The notes: generated by a model from the sequence alone, not told the origin. A DNA stretch of 64,000 bases from Cephalotus follicularis (GCA_001972305.1 BDDD01002368.1:1-64000); one strand, 5' to 3'. Positions 12,150 through 24,314 are shown, counted from the stretch's first letter. Translations and numbers: made by a program.

Positions 12150-12690
12150 GCAAAAATTTTCTTATAATTATTTAAGCATTTTTGAAATAAAGGGTCCTAC
12201 GAGGACTGCCAAAACTTGAGTGACCTCGTCCATGGAGAGTTAGTGATTTGGGCTAAGTTAAGAATCCTAAGGAATTATCAGCACATATATACACTCAAAG
12301 CTCAAACACACAAGGAACCAACTGAAGACAAAGCCCGAAAACATGAAGGCCTTGTATTAATATTTCTGATAAGTTACTTAAGCATTTGTGGAATCAAGTG
12401 TTCACTTGTGCGAGAAGTCAGAGGTCACAACAAGGATAAAATTTCTAAGGGAATTGTCAATGAGTATATACATGCAAAGGTCAATCACAACACACAGGAA
12501 GTATTTTGAAGGCAAAGTCCAGAGATACAATAGGTTTTTTATTAATGTTTGTGTTAAGTTACTTTTAAATTCTTTTGGAGCAGTGTCTGCTTCTACGGGA
12601 AATCAGAGGTTCCAGGGCATAAAATCCTTAAGGAGTTTGTGAACATATATGCCAAGTGCAAACACATCAAGCTCACAATGCAAAAAACAA
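12150..12690 (+). repeat. About three degenerate ~190-bp repeats in the 3' region of Tat element A
   Basis: Recurring landmarks are a segment like GTTACTTAAGCATTT (near 12159-12190, 12372-12390 and 12553-12572), preceded by TATTAAT and followed by a cluster with AAGTCAGAGGT/AAATCAGAGGT, CTAAGGAAT-like blocks and a run of acatatat. The copies are diverged. The exact unit length needs a dot plot. Confidence 0.5.
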
Positions 12691-12786
12691 AGACAAGTCA
12701 GAGGATGCAAAAGGTTATCTTCATTCATGTATTGAAAATTACAAGTACGGGAAGAGAAGAAATCATTACAAAAAAGAAAGAAAAAG

Positions 12787-15700
12787 CTAGGCTAAGGCAG
12801 GAGGATCAGAAGAAGCTGCATCTTGAGGAGGAGGAGGGACAAAAGGTTCAGCTTGAGGAGGTTGAGGAGTTGCGAGGTCTGAAGCAGGATCATCAGAGGC
12901 AGGCTGAACTTCTAGCTCCTCTTCCCCAACTCTTTGGCCGGCACCACTCATCAAGGCTTCCTCGGCCATCAACTCCTCGGCTTCGTATCCATCAGGATAG
13001 TAATCGAAAGCCTTCGCGGCCGAACAATAGGCGACCTCGCCCAAAGGAACCTCGGGATGTAGAGTCTTCACCCAATTCTGGCAAGTGTAGAATCCCCGAC
13101 GGTAGTACTCGGCAGATTCCTTGAAGACCACTTCATCGAAGGCTTCAGAAGCCTTGAAGTCCTCCACGGATGTCACGCCCGGACCCAGCCCCGCTGGAAT
13201 CCGTCGCGCTCGCTACGAGATCAAGTCTCCCATCAGAGACTTATCTCGTAGGTTCAGCAGAACAGAGATTCAGAAAATACATTTATAACAGAAAATCTCT
13301 TCAAAACATAAAGAAAACAGAAAAGTTTCTTGAAAAACTTGAAAATAATTCTAACTCTTAAAATTTTACGAAAATCGGCATGTAGTATTAGTTTATAGGA
13401 CTATGCCCCCTGTAAAGAAAAACACAGTTTGTAAAAATCACACTCCCGAAAGAGGAAACAGTTTGAAATGGGCTCAGCCCTCAACAGATCACACTCCTGA
13501 AGGAGGAAACAGTTTATAAATTGGGCTCAGCCCTCAGCAGATCATAATTTAAAACAGAAAACAAGAAACGGGTTGTGCTCAGCTTCAACCATATTATCAA
13601 AACAGAAATCTAAATAGGGCTCAGGCCTTTTTAAATGAAAACAGAACATTTATATAAACATATAAGTAATGCAGAATTTAAAACATTGATGCAGTATGCT
13701 ATGCATATGTTGACTCTGGTAGCATGCCCTTTTATATGGTCTCACCTCAGCAGACTGACAGACTCCAGCTGACAAAGTGCAGCAGACTAACCTGTCAGAA
13801 CTAAAAACAGAAAACAGAGGAGAGGGTTAGTCCACAGGACTAGTGAGATGGAACAAAAAACGGCCGCGTTGACCGCGGCTGTCCTTCGCCGGCGATCGAC
13901 TTTCCCGACGTCGTCACGGGTCGAGGCCGGTACCGTTCGAACGGCCGCAACGCCAGGAGTCCGGATCTGGGCTCGCCTTGCCGTGACGACCACCGGAGAC
14001 GGAGAAACGGCCGGAAACAGGGGCGGAGGGAGAAGACCTCACGACGCGCAAACGGCGCTGTTGCCGGCGCGGTGGAGGGCACCGGTGTGCTCGGGACGTC
14101 AGGCCGGTCCCGTTGGTACCTTCGCCGGCGTTAGATCGGCACTGACGCCGGCGGCAGAAGCCATAAAACGGAGAGAGCGGGAGAGAGGAGAGAGAGATAG
14201 TCCAATTTTTAATAAAATTTGCATTTTCACATATATATATAATCTCCTCCATAACAGAATGAGGTTTGGCCAGAATTTAACCGTTACGGACAGAAATCGG
14301 ATGTTTAGGACATACCACTTGGGCTATTTTTTCCGAATCAGCAGTCATTTCAGAAAAATATCATTTAATTTACGGAAAGGCAAATTCATTTCTTATGCAG
14401 AAAACCATCAGAATAAAATCGTAAAAATTTAAATAATGCCATGATGCATATCATGAATGCCAGAAAACAGATTAACAGACCAACAGATAGACATAAGCCA
14501 CATAGGCTCACAGACACAGACCGTACAAAGACACGAATGTCACAACGGAGGCTTCCATCAGGCTATGGAACTCGTCAGAGGATCTGAACTCTGCAAGGGC
14601 GTCCTGCACAGCCTTGGCCTTCTCGTCCTCATGCCTCTTCAAAGCCTCCTCATACTTCCTCAAAGTCTCTTCATGCTGTTTCTGCAGAGATTGAAACAGG
14701 TAGCGAGCCTTGGAGAGATCTTTTTGTGATTGATCCTTCTCCAGGACAGCTCTGTTCCTTTCCTCCACAGTGGCCTCTTGAGCCTTGAGGATTTCCTCAA
14801 GTTGAGCCTTGGTAATCCGAGAAGTTTCCTTCTCCTCCATCACCTCCAACCTTAGTTTGTCGCACCTCTCCAAGATGATTGAGAAGTTCTCAATCAAGAG
14901 GTGGTGGTTATTCAAAGCCTGCAAAGAAGATTGAAGTTAGAACAAAAAACACAAGTATAAAGCACACGGTCAGAGGATCTCCCTTTACCTCAAACTGGCT
15001 TCGCAGAGAATTATGGACGAGGTCCTTGTTAGACCAATCCTCCCTTTCCTTCTGCTCATCCAGAAAAAGGCAGAGAGAATTGAGGGCAAAAGGCACCCCC
15101 TGCGTGTTCAAGGTAGAGGAGCCCTTCCCAACAGCCTCAATCTCTTCGATCATCCTCTCCACGTCCCGAGAAGGAGGCAAGATAATAGGAACATCTGAGG
15201 TCCGGCCGAGGATGGAGTCCATCTCGACCTCGGTGACGAGTCTCCCCTTTTTGCTTGGGGGACGAGGAAGATTGTCAGAGGTCCACTGACAGGGCGTTTG
15301 GCCCCTTTATCTTTGGATGTAACGACAGCCTTCTTCATTTGCTTGGCCCCAGCAACGGCGGCCGTGGCCCTCTGCTTGGCCCCCTCGACAGCCTTCTGTT
15401 TAGCTGCTTCCTCGGCAGCCTTTTATCTAGCCGCTTCCTCGGCGGCCTTTTGTTTGTCTGCAGCAGCAGAGGAGGGCTTAGAGCCCTTGGTAGCGTTGAA
15501 CAGAGCATCGAATCCTCGTCGAGAAGATATAGCTGCATAAACAGAGACCAAAAATGTTAGTAACTTAAAATTGAACTACAAGATTATAAATTTGAAGACA
15601 AGAAAGACGGAGGAGACGAAAGCTTTATACAGTTTTCCCCCATCTCTTGGGGCATGGATTGGACCGGGGACCCCTCGTCCCCTGAGGCTTCCTCGACCTC

Positions 15701-16511
15701 GACCGAGTGTGACCCTTGACTTGGAGCAACACTTAGCCCAGCCCGGAGAAGACGCTCCTCAACCACGACAGAGTTCACCTCCTCGGGCTCCAAGTGGATG
15801 AGCTTGTCAAAGTCCAGGTTCTCGGCCGTTGTCAGTATGGGCCTCCTATTGAGACGTGTAGTCTCCAGGGAGTCACACCAGACAGGGGGGTGAACCCTTC
15901 AAAATTTTTGATGAGGAAGTACCTCTTCCTCCAATTCTTAATGGACTGGGTAGGCTTGGTGAGAAGTTTTGTTATGCCAGGACGTGACTTGAAAAAGTAG
16001 CCACGTTTCACCGGCGAGGACGAGATGACATGGAACTGTTTAAACAATCCCACTGTGGCGGTCACCTCGGACTCTTGACACCTAACAAGGAAACCTATTA
16101 TGAAGCTCCAAGATTGGGGTTGGAGAAGAGAAGGGTGGACGGTAAACGCCTCCAAGATTGATAAGGCAAAAGAAGGAACAGGGATCCTCAGACCATGAGT
16201 GAGAGCCCCTTCGAAGACAATGAAGAGGCCCTCTTTACTCTCTGTGACCATCCGATGATCCTTGGGGAGACAAAATCTCAACCCATGAGGGAAATTGAAC
16301 TTGTTGGCACCTCCTGGCGAGAAAGAGCACTGACACCAAAGCCATCAGGGGCAGAGGTGTCGGCATCAGTGACCGGAACGGTGGGCTCACTCACTGCAGG
16401 TCCCAGGCTACCTTCAGAAGAAAGGGGACTCTCGGCAGGGGGAATCACCATCGCTAGGGGTTCAACCTCTAAGGGAGGAGAAACCCTAGCAGTACGTTTG
16501 GTTCTGGCCAT
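12787..16511 (-). pseudogene. Intron-containing antisense ORF (aORF) of Tat element A, Transposase_28-like
   Basis: Read on the minus strand from ATG 16511 (MARTKRTARVSPP). A proline/serine-rich N-terminus leads into a domain with GLRIPVPSFALSILEAF, HPSLLQPQSW and IGFLVRCQE, typical of the 'putative gypsy type transposon' family (Pfam Transposase_28, PF04195). An alanine/lysine-rich stretch and a long charged coiled coil (14540-14880) follow, then an acidic/proline-rich tail to 12787. Two GT-AG introns keep the frame: 15533-15630 (98 bp) and 14919-14988 (70 bp). Damage: probable frameshifts near 16305, in a G6 run at about 15888-15893, and near 15290; an in-frame TAA near 15425; and a solo LTR at 13171-14544. 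Excising the LTR and one copy of its target duplication would restore the frame. Function unknown; such ORFs lie opposite to gag-pol in Tat elements. Confidence 0.75.
13171..14544 (+). mobile_element. Solo LTR (1374 bp) nested in Tat element A, target duplication ACGGA
   Basis: The ends are TGTCACGCCCGGACC and GACACGAATGTCACA, flanked by the perfect 5-bp duplication ACGGA (13166-13170 and 14545-14549). The reverse-complement relative is the solo LTR at 45594-46575. Orientation is set by the TGTCACGCCC start common in plant gypsy LTRs, but both ends are similar, so it is tentative. Inside are two copies of a roughly 55-bp repeat (about 13439-13545: CCTGAAGGAGGAAACAGTTT, GGGCTCAGCCCTC) and a very GC-rich block (13858-14170) absent from the 45-kb copy. 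Open frames in the GC-rich block are not called as genes. Confidence 0.85.
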
Positions 16512-17111
16512 TTTTGAAGACAAGAAAGAACAAAAGAAAAAGCAAGAAGGGACTTTGATCTAACGTGAAGCAGCAAAGGATTATCAACTTACCCAGAAAC
16601 TGGAGTGAAGATGGATAGAAGATGAAGATTTGAAGCTGAAGGAACTGGAGATCTCGAAAACTCAAAGGCTTTAGCAAGAGATTAGGAGGCGTAAAAGGTT
16701 TGCTCAACAGGTTAAAGTTCTATTTATAGGCTAAAGCTTTGATCCTGGCCTTCCATCTAGCAACGATCCAATGGTTGAGAAACCAACCGACATACCAAGC
16801 GAGGGAAACGAAGAGGCTGAGGCGGGAAACGCTCTGCTTGTGCCAGGTGTGAGGTGTGCTCAATACGTTACTCATGTAATAATGTGGGTTCATGACACGA
16901 AGTCCATTGGATGAGACATGAGAAGACAAGGGGGCAGGCTTGATCCTCTGCCAAGGTGCATTCCATTTCGTGCAAAGGAAAATCCAAAGTAACATCTTTG
17001 TCCTCAGCTTGCTTACCAACAGGAAAATTAGCAGCAAACTTTGCAGAGGAGTACGGCCTGAGCCACGGCTCTCAACTCTGCTCATTCTCCTCTGACCACG
17101 GTCAGAGAAGA

Positions 17112-17128
17112 AGGACCAGGGGGGCATA
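17112..17128 (+). promoter_or_regulatory. Polypurine tract of Tat element A
   Basis: AGGACCAGGGGGGCATA lies directly before the TG start of the 3' LTR at 17129. The same motif precedes the 3' LTR of element B. It would prime plus-strand DNA synthesis in reverse transcription. Confidence 0.8.
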
Positions 17129-18013
17129 TGATATGGGAAAAATTAAGTTAAATAAAAAATGACACGTGTCCTATTCCAAACACGGCCAGGTGTCCAAGCG
17201 AGTCAATAGATGACAAATTGAGGTCAGAGGAAGCTAATTAGCTATGAAGACAGTAATACAAGGAGAATTCCTCCTCGGCATGAGTGCCGAGGACCCACCC
17301 AGTGGTTCCAGTATAAAGATCATCCTCCTCGGCGTCGGGTCCGAGGACACCTTCTGAAGCACAACCGCCGAGGACCTCCTCGGCTATATGAACAGAAAAC
17401 CATCCATTTCAAATACAAGTCCATGGACGTTGTGGACCTTGAAGCAAGGGGTCTGATCGCTTCATTGACATCAGGACAGTTCTCCTCCTCGACAGATCTG
17501 TGACGGAGGACCTTATCCTCATTTACGGAATGAGGTCATGGAGTTAGCTTAACTACCAGGGATCCATACCTTCTAAATATAGAAGACAAGATAAGGATAA
17601 CTACCAGCAAGGAAAGAAGAGACGATTTAGGAAAAGATAAAGGAAAGATGAGATAATTCAGGTGGAGATAAGGGAAATCTCGAGATCCTCGGAATTTTCT
17701 TAGGGGATAGCCATCACCTCTGATTTTCACGCTCAATCAGTTACCAACTGATCCTATAAATACCAGATTTCAACACAAATCAAAGGTCAGCCATTTTTAC
17801 ATTACAAAGAACCTTATTTCCTCTGCACTTTGTCTAACTTGAGCGTCGGAGTGTCCCCGGGAGAACAACCTCCTGGACTTTCCACCATTTTGTTACCTTG
17901 TGCAGGGATCAGAGATCAAAGTCTTCCTCCAGGCATCCTTGGGTAACGTTTCTCTTAACAAATCAAAGTCCTCCACGTAGGATACTGTTGAGAGAAGGAT
18001 TTCTGTATCAACA
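17129..18013 (+). repeat. 3' LTR of Tat element A (885 bp)
   Basis: Starts TGATATGGGAAAAATTAAG after the PPT and ends GATTTCTGTATCAACA, the same end as the LTRs at 27391-28291 and 28771-29670. It contains a TATA box (CTATAAATAC, about 17754-17763) about 250 bp before its end, and the block GAGCGTCGGAGTGTCCCCGG. It belongs to a subfamily diverged from the B-type LTRs in its first half. Confidence 0.9.
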
Positions 18014-21000
18014 GGGTTCTTCTTCCATGTTTGATTAGTAAACTGCATAATTATATAAGAGGTCAATCTATTATAGTACGATGATAATTTTTTTAGTTTA
18101 TCATTTTTTTAATATTATTTAGTGTAGTATATTAATTTAAAAATATTAATTAATATACTTTATTGAATAATATAAGATAAGAGAATAAACTAAAAAATTA
18201 ATGATTAATTGATAATAAATTTTGGCTCAATATATAATGAAATTTTTTTTTGGGGTTAAAATTGTTGCTGACTATGAAGAATGGGGATAGAATTTGATCC
18301 AAATTGAGCTTTTGCAAGTGAGGAAAATCCTTAGTTGTTGCTGTTAATGAACTAAATTACTTCTATTGGATGGGAAAACTCAATCAGTTTTAGCCGAATG
18401 GTCTAATGAACTTACAGCATATTGATAACAGTTATAAGGATTCATTAAGACCAAAAAATGGAAAGCATATAATGTAGCAATTTCATTGTAATGCAATAGT
18501 TATATGGATTTCTCAAAATCGTAATGGGTTTTCTCGGTATGACACAAAAAAAATTGGAGGTTTACAATGTTATATAGTATATCACCAAGATTAATTTACA
18601 AATAAGAGAGTGTTTGGAATGAAGAAAGAAGTTGTAGAATCAACCAAATTGTGTGTTGTGAAACTCGACTTAAGACCGATATAAAAATATTTGGTACATG
18701 AAACCATAATATAATGATATTACCTACCAAACAAAAAATACATATGATATCCCATAGATTTTACTAAAAATTGATTAAGTTTGGGTGCCGCCAACAAGCA
18801 AACCCAAATTGCAATGGAAAATTAAATGCACATAGAAATTTATTAGATGTGGTGGACCATAGGACTTGAAAACAATATTATCTTTCACCCTGATATAGAT
18901 TATGACATCCATATATATAATGCATGCATGTCGCTGTTGTGGATAAGACTGATTTATGAGCTTACTTTTCACCAGTAAAGGTTAATGAACTAAAAACATA
19001 TACAATCACCAAATTAAGAATCCCCTGTGGGGTTTATGAAGGCCCACAAGCGTGATGATTTAGGAATAGAAGATCTCATAGACAATGTAAAATTCCTCCT
19101 CATGACTATGATCCATTGAGCAACAAAGCCACCAACATGTATTTTCATTTAGTAGGACACCACAAATAAGGTGGAAAGTGTACCATATAACTGAAGTGAT
19201 TGATTACTTAATTAGTGTTACTTTTATTGATACATGAAACTTCAATAATGTTGTCACTTGTCAATATCAAACTACATTGTCACCATTGAACAAATTAGAA
19301 TGAGTGAATTGGGTAGCTCTTTTCCAATTCTGATTGTATTCCCTTCATGAAAAAATAGAGTCCAATTAGTTTAGGGCATTCCATATATAGTGACTGTAAT
19401 CATTATGCTTATAATTTTGTCATCCTAACTTTTAAGTAATTATTCTTTAATAAAATAAACAAAACGAGACATCATCGTAACTAAAATATTAAAATTTGTA
19501 TAATAACTAAAATATTACGTGTAGATTAAATAGTTAGGGATTTAATTAATAATAAATTTTGTATACATAATCTACGATGATAGTTAAAATATTTAATCTA
19601 CGATTGAATTTTCAATAATTATATGGTGAATAAATAACTAAGTTTGTTACATTGGATTCTCTTAATTTCTCTTTTAATTTTTTTTAAAACCATGAATTGA
19701 TATTATAGCTGAATCCGTCCCTGCTCCCATACAATGTGTGTACATCGTTTGTGTTGTTGCAAGAAAGAGGAAATTATTTTGTTGTTACAAGAAATTTAAG
19801 ATTTTCCTCTAGAGAAAATAAAACCAATGGCATTGTTAAAGTGGACAATGATTTTATAGTTAACTATCAATGTGGTCCAAAAGAAAAAAATTGTCTGAAT
19901 AAGACTAGTAGTGAAGAGAGTTGGGCCCCAAAAAAAAATCTTGTATTAGAGAATCAAAATGAACAAGATAAAGATTGAAATGATAAGTTTATCTTTTTTT
20001 TCAACTAAGGTTTTTTGTTGCACAAAATGTATGTCATTGGATCTTAATTTTTTTATTAAAAAATTGAAAAATTAAGATCCAATAGCTTGCACTTAATGCA
20101 GCACAGAACAGAGAATCTGAATTATCTTTCTTTATATCTAACTTATCCTTAGCTTGAAGGTTTTGATCAATTTATACAACAAATAAAAATATGAATCCAT
20201 CAAATATTTAAAGTGGATAAGTCTTATATACTTAACCATGCTATCAAGAAGGAAGTCACTCATTTAAAAAAGAAAAGAAACAAAGATTGTTCACTGCGAA
20301 TAGAAAGGACTTCATTTTTTATTTTATTTTATTGAAGTATAGAAGATGACGTCTTTTGCTTTAAATCGAATGTATTGCATCAGAAAGAAAAAGGAAGAAG
20401 AAATAGGAAAAAGTTAACAAACCATAAATATGAATAGTTTTTCTATTTAATTTACCATTGACAATAACATATAAACATATATATCTCAATAAAAGATGAT
20501 TTCCACACTAACTTGCTTTAAGGATCATTTCCTTTATCATTGGCTTTATTTGATTGGACTGAAGATGACTGATCAATTGATGATTTTCTTTGTTTCTCTG
20601 TTGTAGTAATATAAATGGTGATAAAGGTTCGAATTTACCACCATAACTTAATTTATCATCAGATTGCATTCAAAGCAAACTTTTAATTTGCTACCAGATA
20701 ACAATAATTCTACCTCATATTTAATATACTAAAATGGTTTATATGAAAACATCTCTTCACTACAGCTTGCCCCTTTAAAAATGACAAAAAACAGGTAGAA
20801 TGATCCTCCTCATTGTATGATAGGGCTTTCAGTTATTATCGAGTGCCAAAAGATTAAAACAAAATATAGTTTTTGACAAGTTGTCTCATTTAGGCTACTC
20901 AAGACTTGCAAAGAAATCATCCACCAACATGGAAAGCCAGGACCTTCCTCAGATCTGCCAAAGCTAACTAAAGAGGAGGACTAGTTCAAGAGACATGTAA

Positions 21001-21420
21001 ACATGTGGACACAAATGAGCAGAGAAATAGAAAGATTAAGGAGACAAAAACAGAGAGTATAAAAAGTAGCAGCATGCATTTCATGATTTTGATCTTATAT
21101 GTATGTTCTGATAACAATAATGTCCAAAATAAACAGGTACTAAACAAAATAAAACAAGATCCAAAAGCTAGCTGCTTTAACTCATGAATTCACAGCCATC
21201 ACCATCTATTTGGAAGATCAAACAAAAGGTTCCCAAAGGAACAGCTGCAAAGTTAAGAAGCAACTTGTTAGTACTAGCTTCCAGATTTCTTCTTCCTACC
21301 ATTTAACTTTCACAAGCACTTCGGACATAAAATGCCCCTTAAGACGACATTAATTTGCTTTGATGGGGTTGTTTTTATTTGAGTCATTTGTTGCGGTAGA
21401 TAGTGAAAACTCCAGACAAG
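18014..21420. other. AT-rich intergenic region
   Basis: About 3.4 kb between Tat element A and the 3' end of the OB-fold gene, the last part of which is probably that gene's 3' UTR. I see no convincing gene. Short open frames at 18775-18972, 19736-19978 and 21005-21187 have no domain and lie in AT-rich sequence. At 20020-20110 there is an inverted repeat (AATGTATGTCATTGGATCTTAA and a near complement), about 25-bp arms, possibly a small MITE remnant. Confidence 0.55.
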
Positions 21421-22605
21421 TCACTCTTCGACAACATTAACCAGCTCATATTCAATCAGGGACAGGTTGTTATCTTCCTTGACGGTGAAATCAGCAGGTT
21501 CAGTGACTTCAACACGGCCCCACTTGTCCACAGCAAGCCTCATTGATCCTTTGAACATGTCAATTTTTGCGTTGCGAATAATGAGTGTGCTACCTTCTTT
21601 CATCAAGTCCACTGGACAACAACCACAATACCAAAACAAACCAAGTAAGATTTAATATATCTCAAAGAAATTTATGGGAAGCCCAGAAGGAAAAATAAAA
21701 ATGGAAAAATAAGGGTCCGCATGGCTTTCAAATATTGTATAGTTTCTTGACATTTTTAGTTAGAAATGCAAATAGAACTTTGAGTAAACTGTTTAAACGC
21801 GTGAACCAGCCAGAATTTTAAAACCAGCATAAACCTCTAGTCATTACTCAAGCTTTAAAATATTCTGCAACTCATTTCTTCATCTTAGGCTAATTTTATA
21901 CCTATAGGAGCATCTAAAATCATATCATGCAGGTAAGTAACTTTGCCAGCTCCGTCAGATATACTACACTGGGCAATTTACAAAATGCAATTTTCCACAA
22001 TGGATCATCCTATTGTTATCTCTAGGTCGAAATGTTTATCTACAACACAGCTTCAAAGATCAAAGTTTTTTACTACTGACAACTAGTCAACCATATAGAT
22101 TACTATCTCCACTAATGGTGTTGAGTCAAACATAAAATACAAATCCATATGTATTCCATCCTTGATTCTAATTATTCAAGCTAAAAAAAAAGGCAAGGAT
22201 CAATTTCAGCATACTCATCAGTTGATATTAACCTCAAAATATACACAGGCCCAGAAAACAGAAGCATGATCAGATTGATAAATTAAAGAAACAAAAAAAA
22301 AATTATGCAATCACAAAATAGTACAAGTTTCTTAACCTAAATCAAAATAATCAAAACCAAAGTAAAAACTAAGCTTCTGTACCCTGGTCATTTCTAGCTG
22401 TGAAGACAATCATTCCTGTCTCATCTCCTACCAAGCATTCGGCAATTCGCATTTGACGAACTTGAGAACCATCAGCGCGGCCCTTCTGCACTACCATCTT
22501 TGTACTAACAACCTTAACTGTAAGAGTATGCCCACTAGTGCCTGGACGGAGCTGTTCAACCTTAGTGAACACAGGCTTCCTCAATCCTGATTTCGAGTCT
22601 GCCAT
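21421..22605 (-). CDS. Small OB-fold nucleic-acid-binding protein (At4g28440/At1g10590-like)
   Basis: Two coding exons are predicted: 22383-22605 and 21421-21611, with a GT-AG intron at 21612-22382, giving 137 residues. The protein starts MADSKSGLRKPVF, then has the OB-fold strands LTVKVVSTKMVVQ, MRIAECLVGDETGMIVFTAR, MKEGSTLIIRNAKIDMFKG and MRLAVDKWGRVEV, ending NVVEE. Length and sequence match a plant family annotated as single-stranded nucleic-acid-binding OB-fold proteins of unknown cellular role. The ATG at 22605 is used because it lies 13 bases after a 5' UTR acceptor and the preceding in-frame codons are TTG. The last exon-1 codon is split (phase 1) and joins in frame. No defect seen. 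Confidence 0.88.
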
Positions 22606-22617
22606 TTTCAACAAAAT

Positions 22618-23307
22618 CTACAAAAAACCCAGGGATTATAAACATCATCACATGAAACCAAAGTATCCGCTAGCACCAATATACTAGCATACTCTAAAGT
22701 GCACGAACCAAGAGAGAACACAGCGAATTCAACTCAAGACCATTCAAACAAAATAATATGCATGGATGTGGAGAGAAAATGCTAGCAAATGAATAAATTA
22801 ACAGATCATTTTAATCAAAATTGTCATCATATGGAACCAGAAAATATGACTAAATTAGACCTATCTATTTTTAATCTTTATTTTAAAAACCAACAACAAA
22901 AAATCACTAAAAATAAAACAAAAGCTAAGTATTTCAATTTCATCTTAATTCCATTCCATGCTGCACACAATGCATGAAAATGGGTCATCCAATGCAAGAT
23001 TTTGGAAAAGTAAAAAAAATAATCCATTAATCACTTCCCTAACTCAAAAATCTTTCTCAAAACTCGAACAATAATCTCCAACTAAATATTAAAAAAATAA
23101 AATAAAAATCATCAAATCTCCTACACAGTCAATATAATTAAACAACGGCTCAAAAAAATAAACAGATCAGGAACCAACAAGTATAAAACCTAAGTCTACG
23201 ATAAATGAACAGATAATTAAACCAAAATCTGCATTAAAAAAATATATAAATAAATAGATTAAAGTATTAAATCAGATTAAAAAAACAGATCGCGAATTAG
23301 AAGTTAC
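22618..23307 (-). other. 5' UTR intron of the OB-fold gene
   Basis: On the minus strand the donor AACTCAAG|GTAACTTC lies at 23308/23307 and the acceptor TTTTTTGTAG|ATTTTGTTG at 22618/22617, giving a 690-bp intron just before the start codon. Long first introns in 5' UTRs often enhance expression in plants; here that is only a possibility. Confidence 0.7.
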
Positions 23308-23325
23308 CTTGAGTTGATGCGATTT

Positions 23326-23367
<42 letters not shown>

Positions 23368-23400
23368 AAAAAAATGACAACAACGTAGGAGTTACGGTCG
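23308..23400 (-). promoter_or_regulatory. 5' UTR exon with long CT/GA microsatellite, OB-fold gene
   Basis: The leader upstream of the donor at 23308 is made largely of a (GA)n tract on the plus strand (about 23330-23363), i.e. (CT)n in the mRNA sense. Pyrimidine-rich leaders are common in plant housekeeping genes. The transcription start cannot be placed exactly. Confidence 0.45.
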
Positions 23401-24314
23401 GCTCTAGAAGGAGAAGGGTTTCGATTTGATATTAACCGTTGATCTCTTAAATGGGTTATTGACTAATCGTCACTGTACACGTGTGTGTTCTCTTTGAAGA
23501 TTTATTTTCAAACTTTTTAAGAGTTATTTAATCGTTGCGTCTACTTCCATTTCGAGAAGGATTTCTCATTTATGTATTCTTAATAGAGGTAGGGCGGTGA
23601 TTCGTGTCAAGAGCTTGTGTTTTTATTATGTGTAGATTATGTTTGAGTTGCATTGGTGTTGTTATAAATTAAATTATACTAATTAATCTTAATATAATTT
23701 GAACAAATTTAGACTAAAATCATTTAAATTATTATATGACCGTATTAATGTGTCGTGTTATCATTTCTAGATCAAAAAATTAAACTAACCCAAAAAATAA
23801 GTCAAGTTAGTGAATCTTCAAAACTTTATATACCAATGTCTAATAACTTTTTAAATCGTTGTCGTGGTAATCATAGTCGTAACATTTTTTTTATTAATAG
23901 GTAGCTCATTTAATCCAATGTTATTCATTTAGATGAAACATCGTATAACGTTGTTGTGAACAAATAAATAATTAATGAAATAATTTTAAATATAATGTGA
24001 AAAGCTAATTTAAAATATAAGAGAAACAGAATACTGAATCGCTTCACGATTACATTCTTTTTAATCATGTGAGTCGTTTTCTCATCTTAAATCTCTTAAG
24101 TCATCTTTATCTTCTGAATGTTGCACATAAAATCATTTTCTTAATGAAAAAACAAAATAAAACGATATACCAATTGCCATGCATAAGTCGAAGATGAGAG
24201 AGAGAGAGAGAGAGATTTGCAAGACGTTAAGCCCATGTGGAGTATAGTGGGCCTAAAGTTAAAGTAAACAAAAAAACAACCTCGTTGTCAAAAGCCAAGC
24301 CCATGTTCAAATTT
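23401..24314. other. Intergenic region upstream of the OB-fold gene
   Basis: AT-rich, with a second (GA)n tract at about 24196-24216. No gene seen. At about 24315 the sequence changes into gypsy gag coding sequence with no LTR or target duplication visible at the join. Confidence 0.5.

Larger units (their letters stand above)
9818..18013 (+). mobile_element. Tat-type Ty3/gypsy retrotransposon A, large deletion derivative
   Basis: In order: a 5' LTR fragment (9818-10389), pol from the RNase H/integrase linker through integrase (10390-11514), a long 3' region with tandem repeats (11515-12690), an antisense ORF on the minus strand (12787-16511), a PPT (about 17112-17128) and a full 3' LTR (17129-18013). 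Primer-binding site, gag, protease, RT and RNase H are all missing, because the LTR is joined directly to pol. An antisense ORF between integrase and the 3' LTR is a known trait of the plant Tat lineage (Retand/Grande-like). A solo LTR of another family is nested at 13171-14544. The left LTR end is lost, so no target duplication can be checked. Confidence 0.85.

Noticed and set aside
12639..13124. Plus-strand open frame rich in Gln, Arg and Pro
   Set aside because: Shadow of the minus-strand acidic/proline-rich tail of the Tat antisense ORF.
13840..14432. Overlapping open frames in the GC-rich block
   Set aside because: They lie inside a solo LTR, are open on both strands because stop codons are rare at this base composition, and have no recognisable domain.
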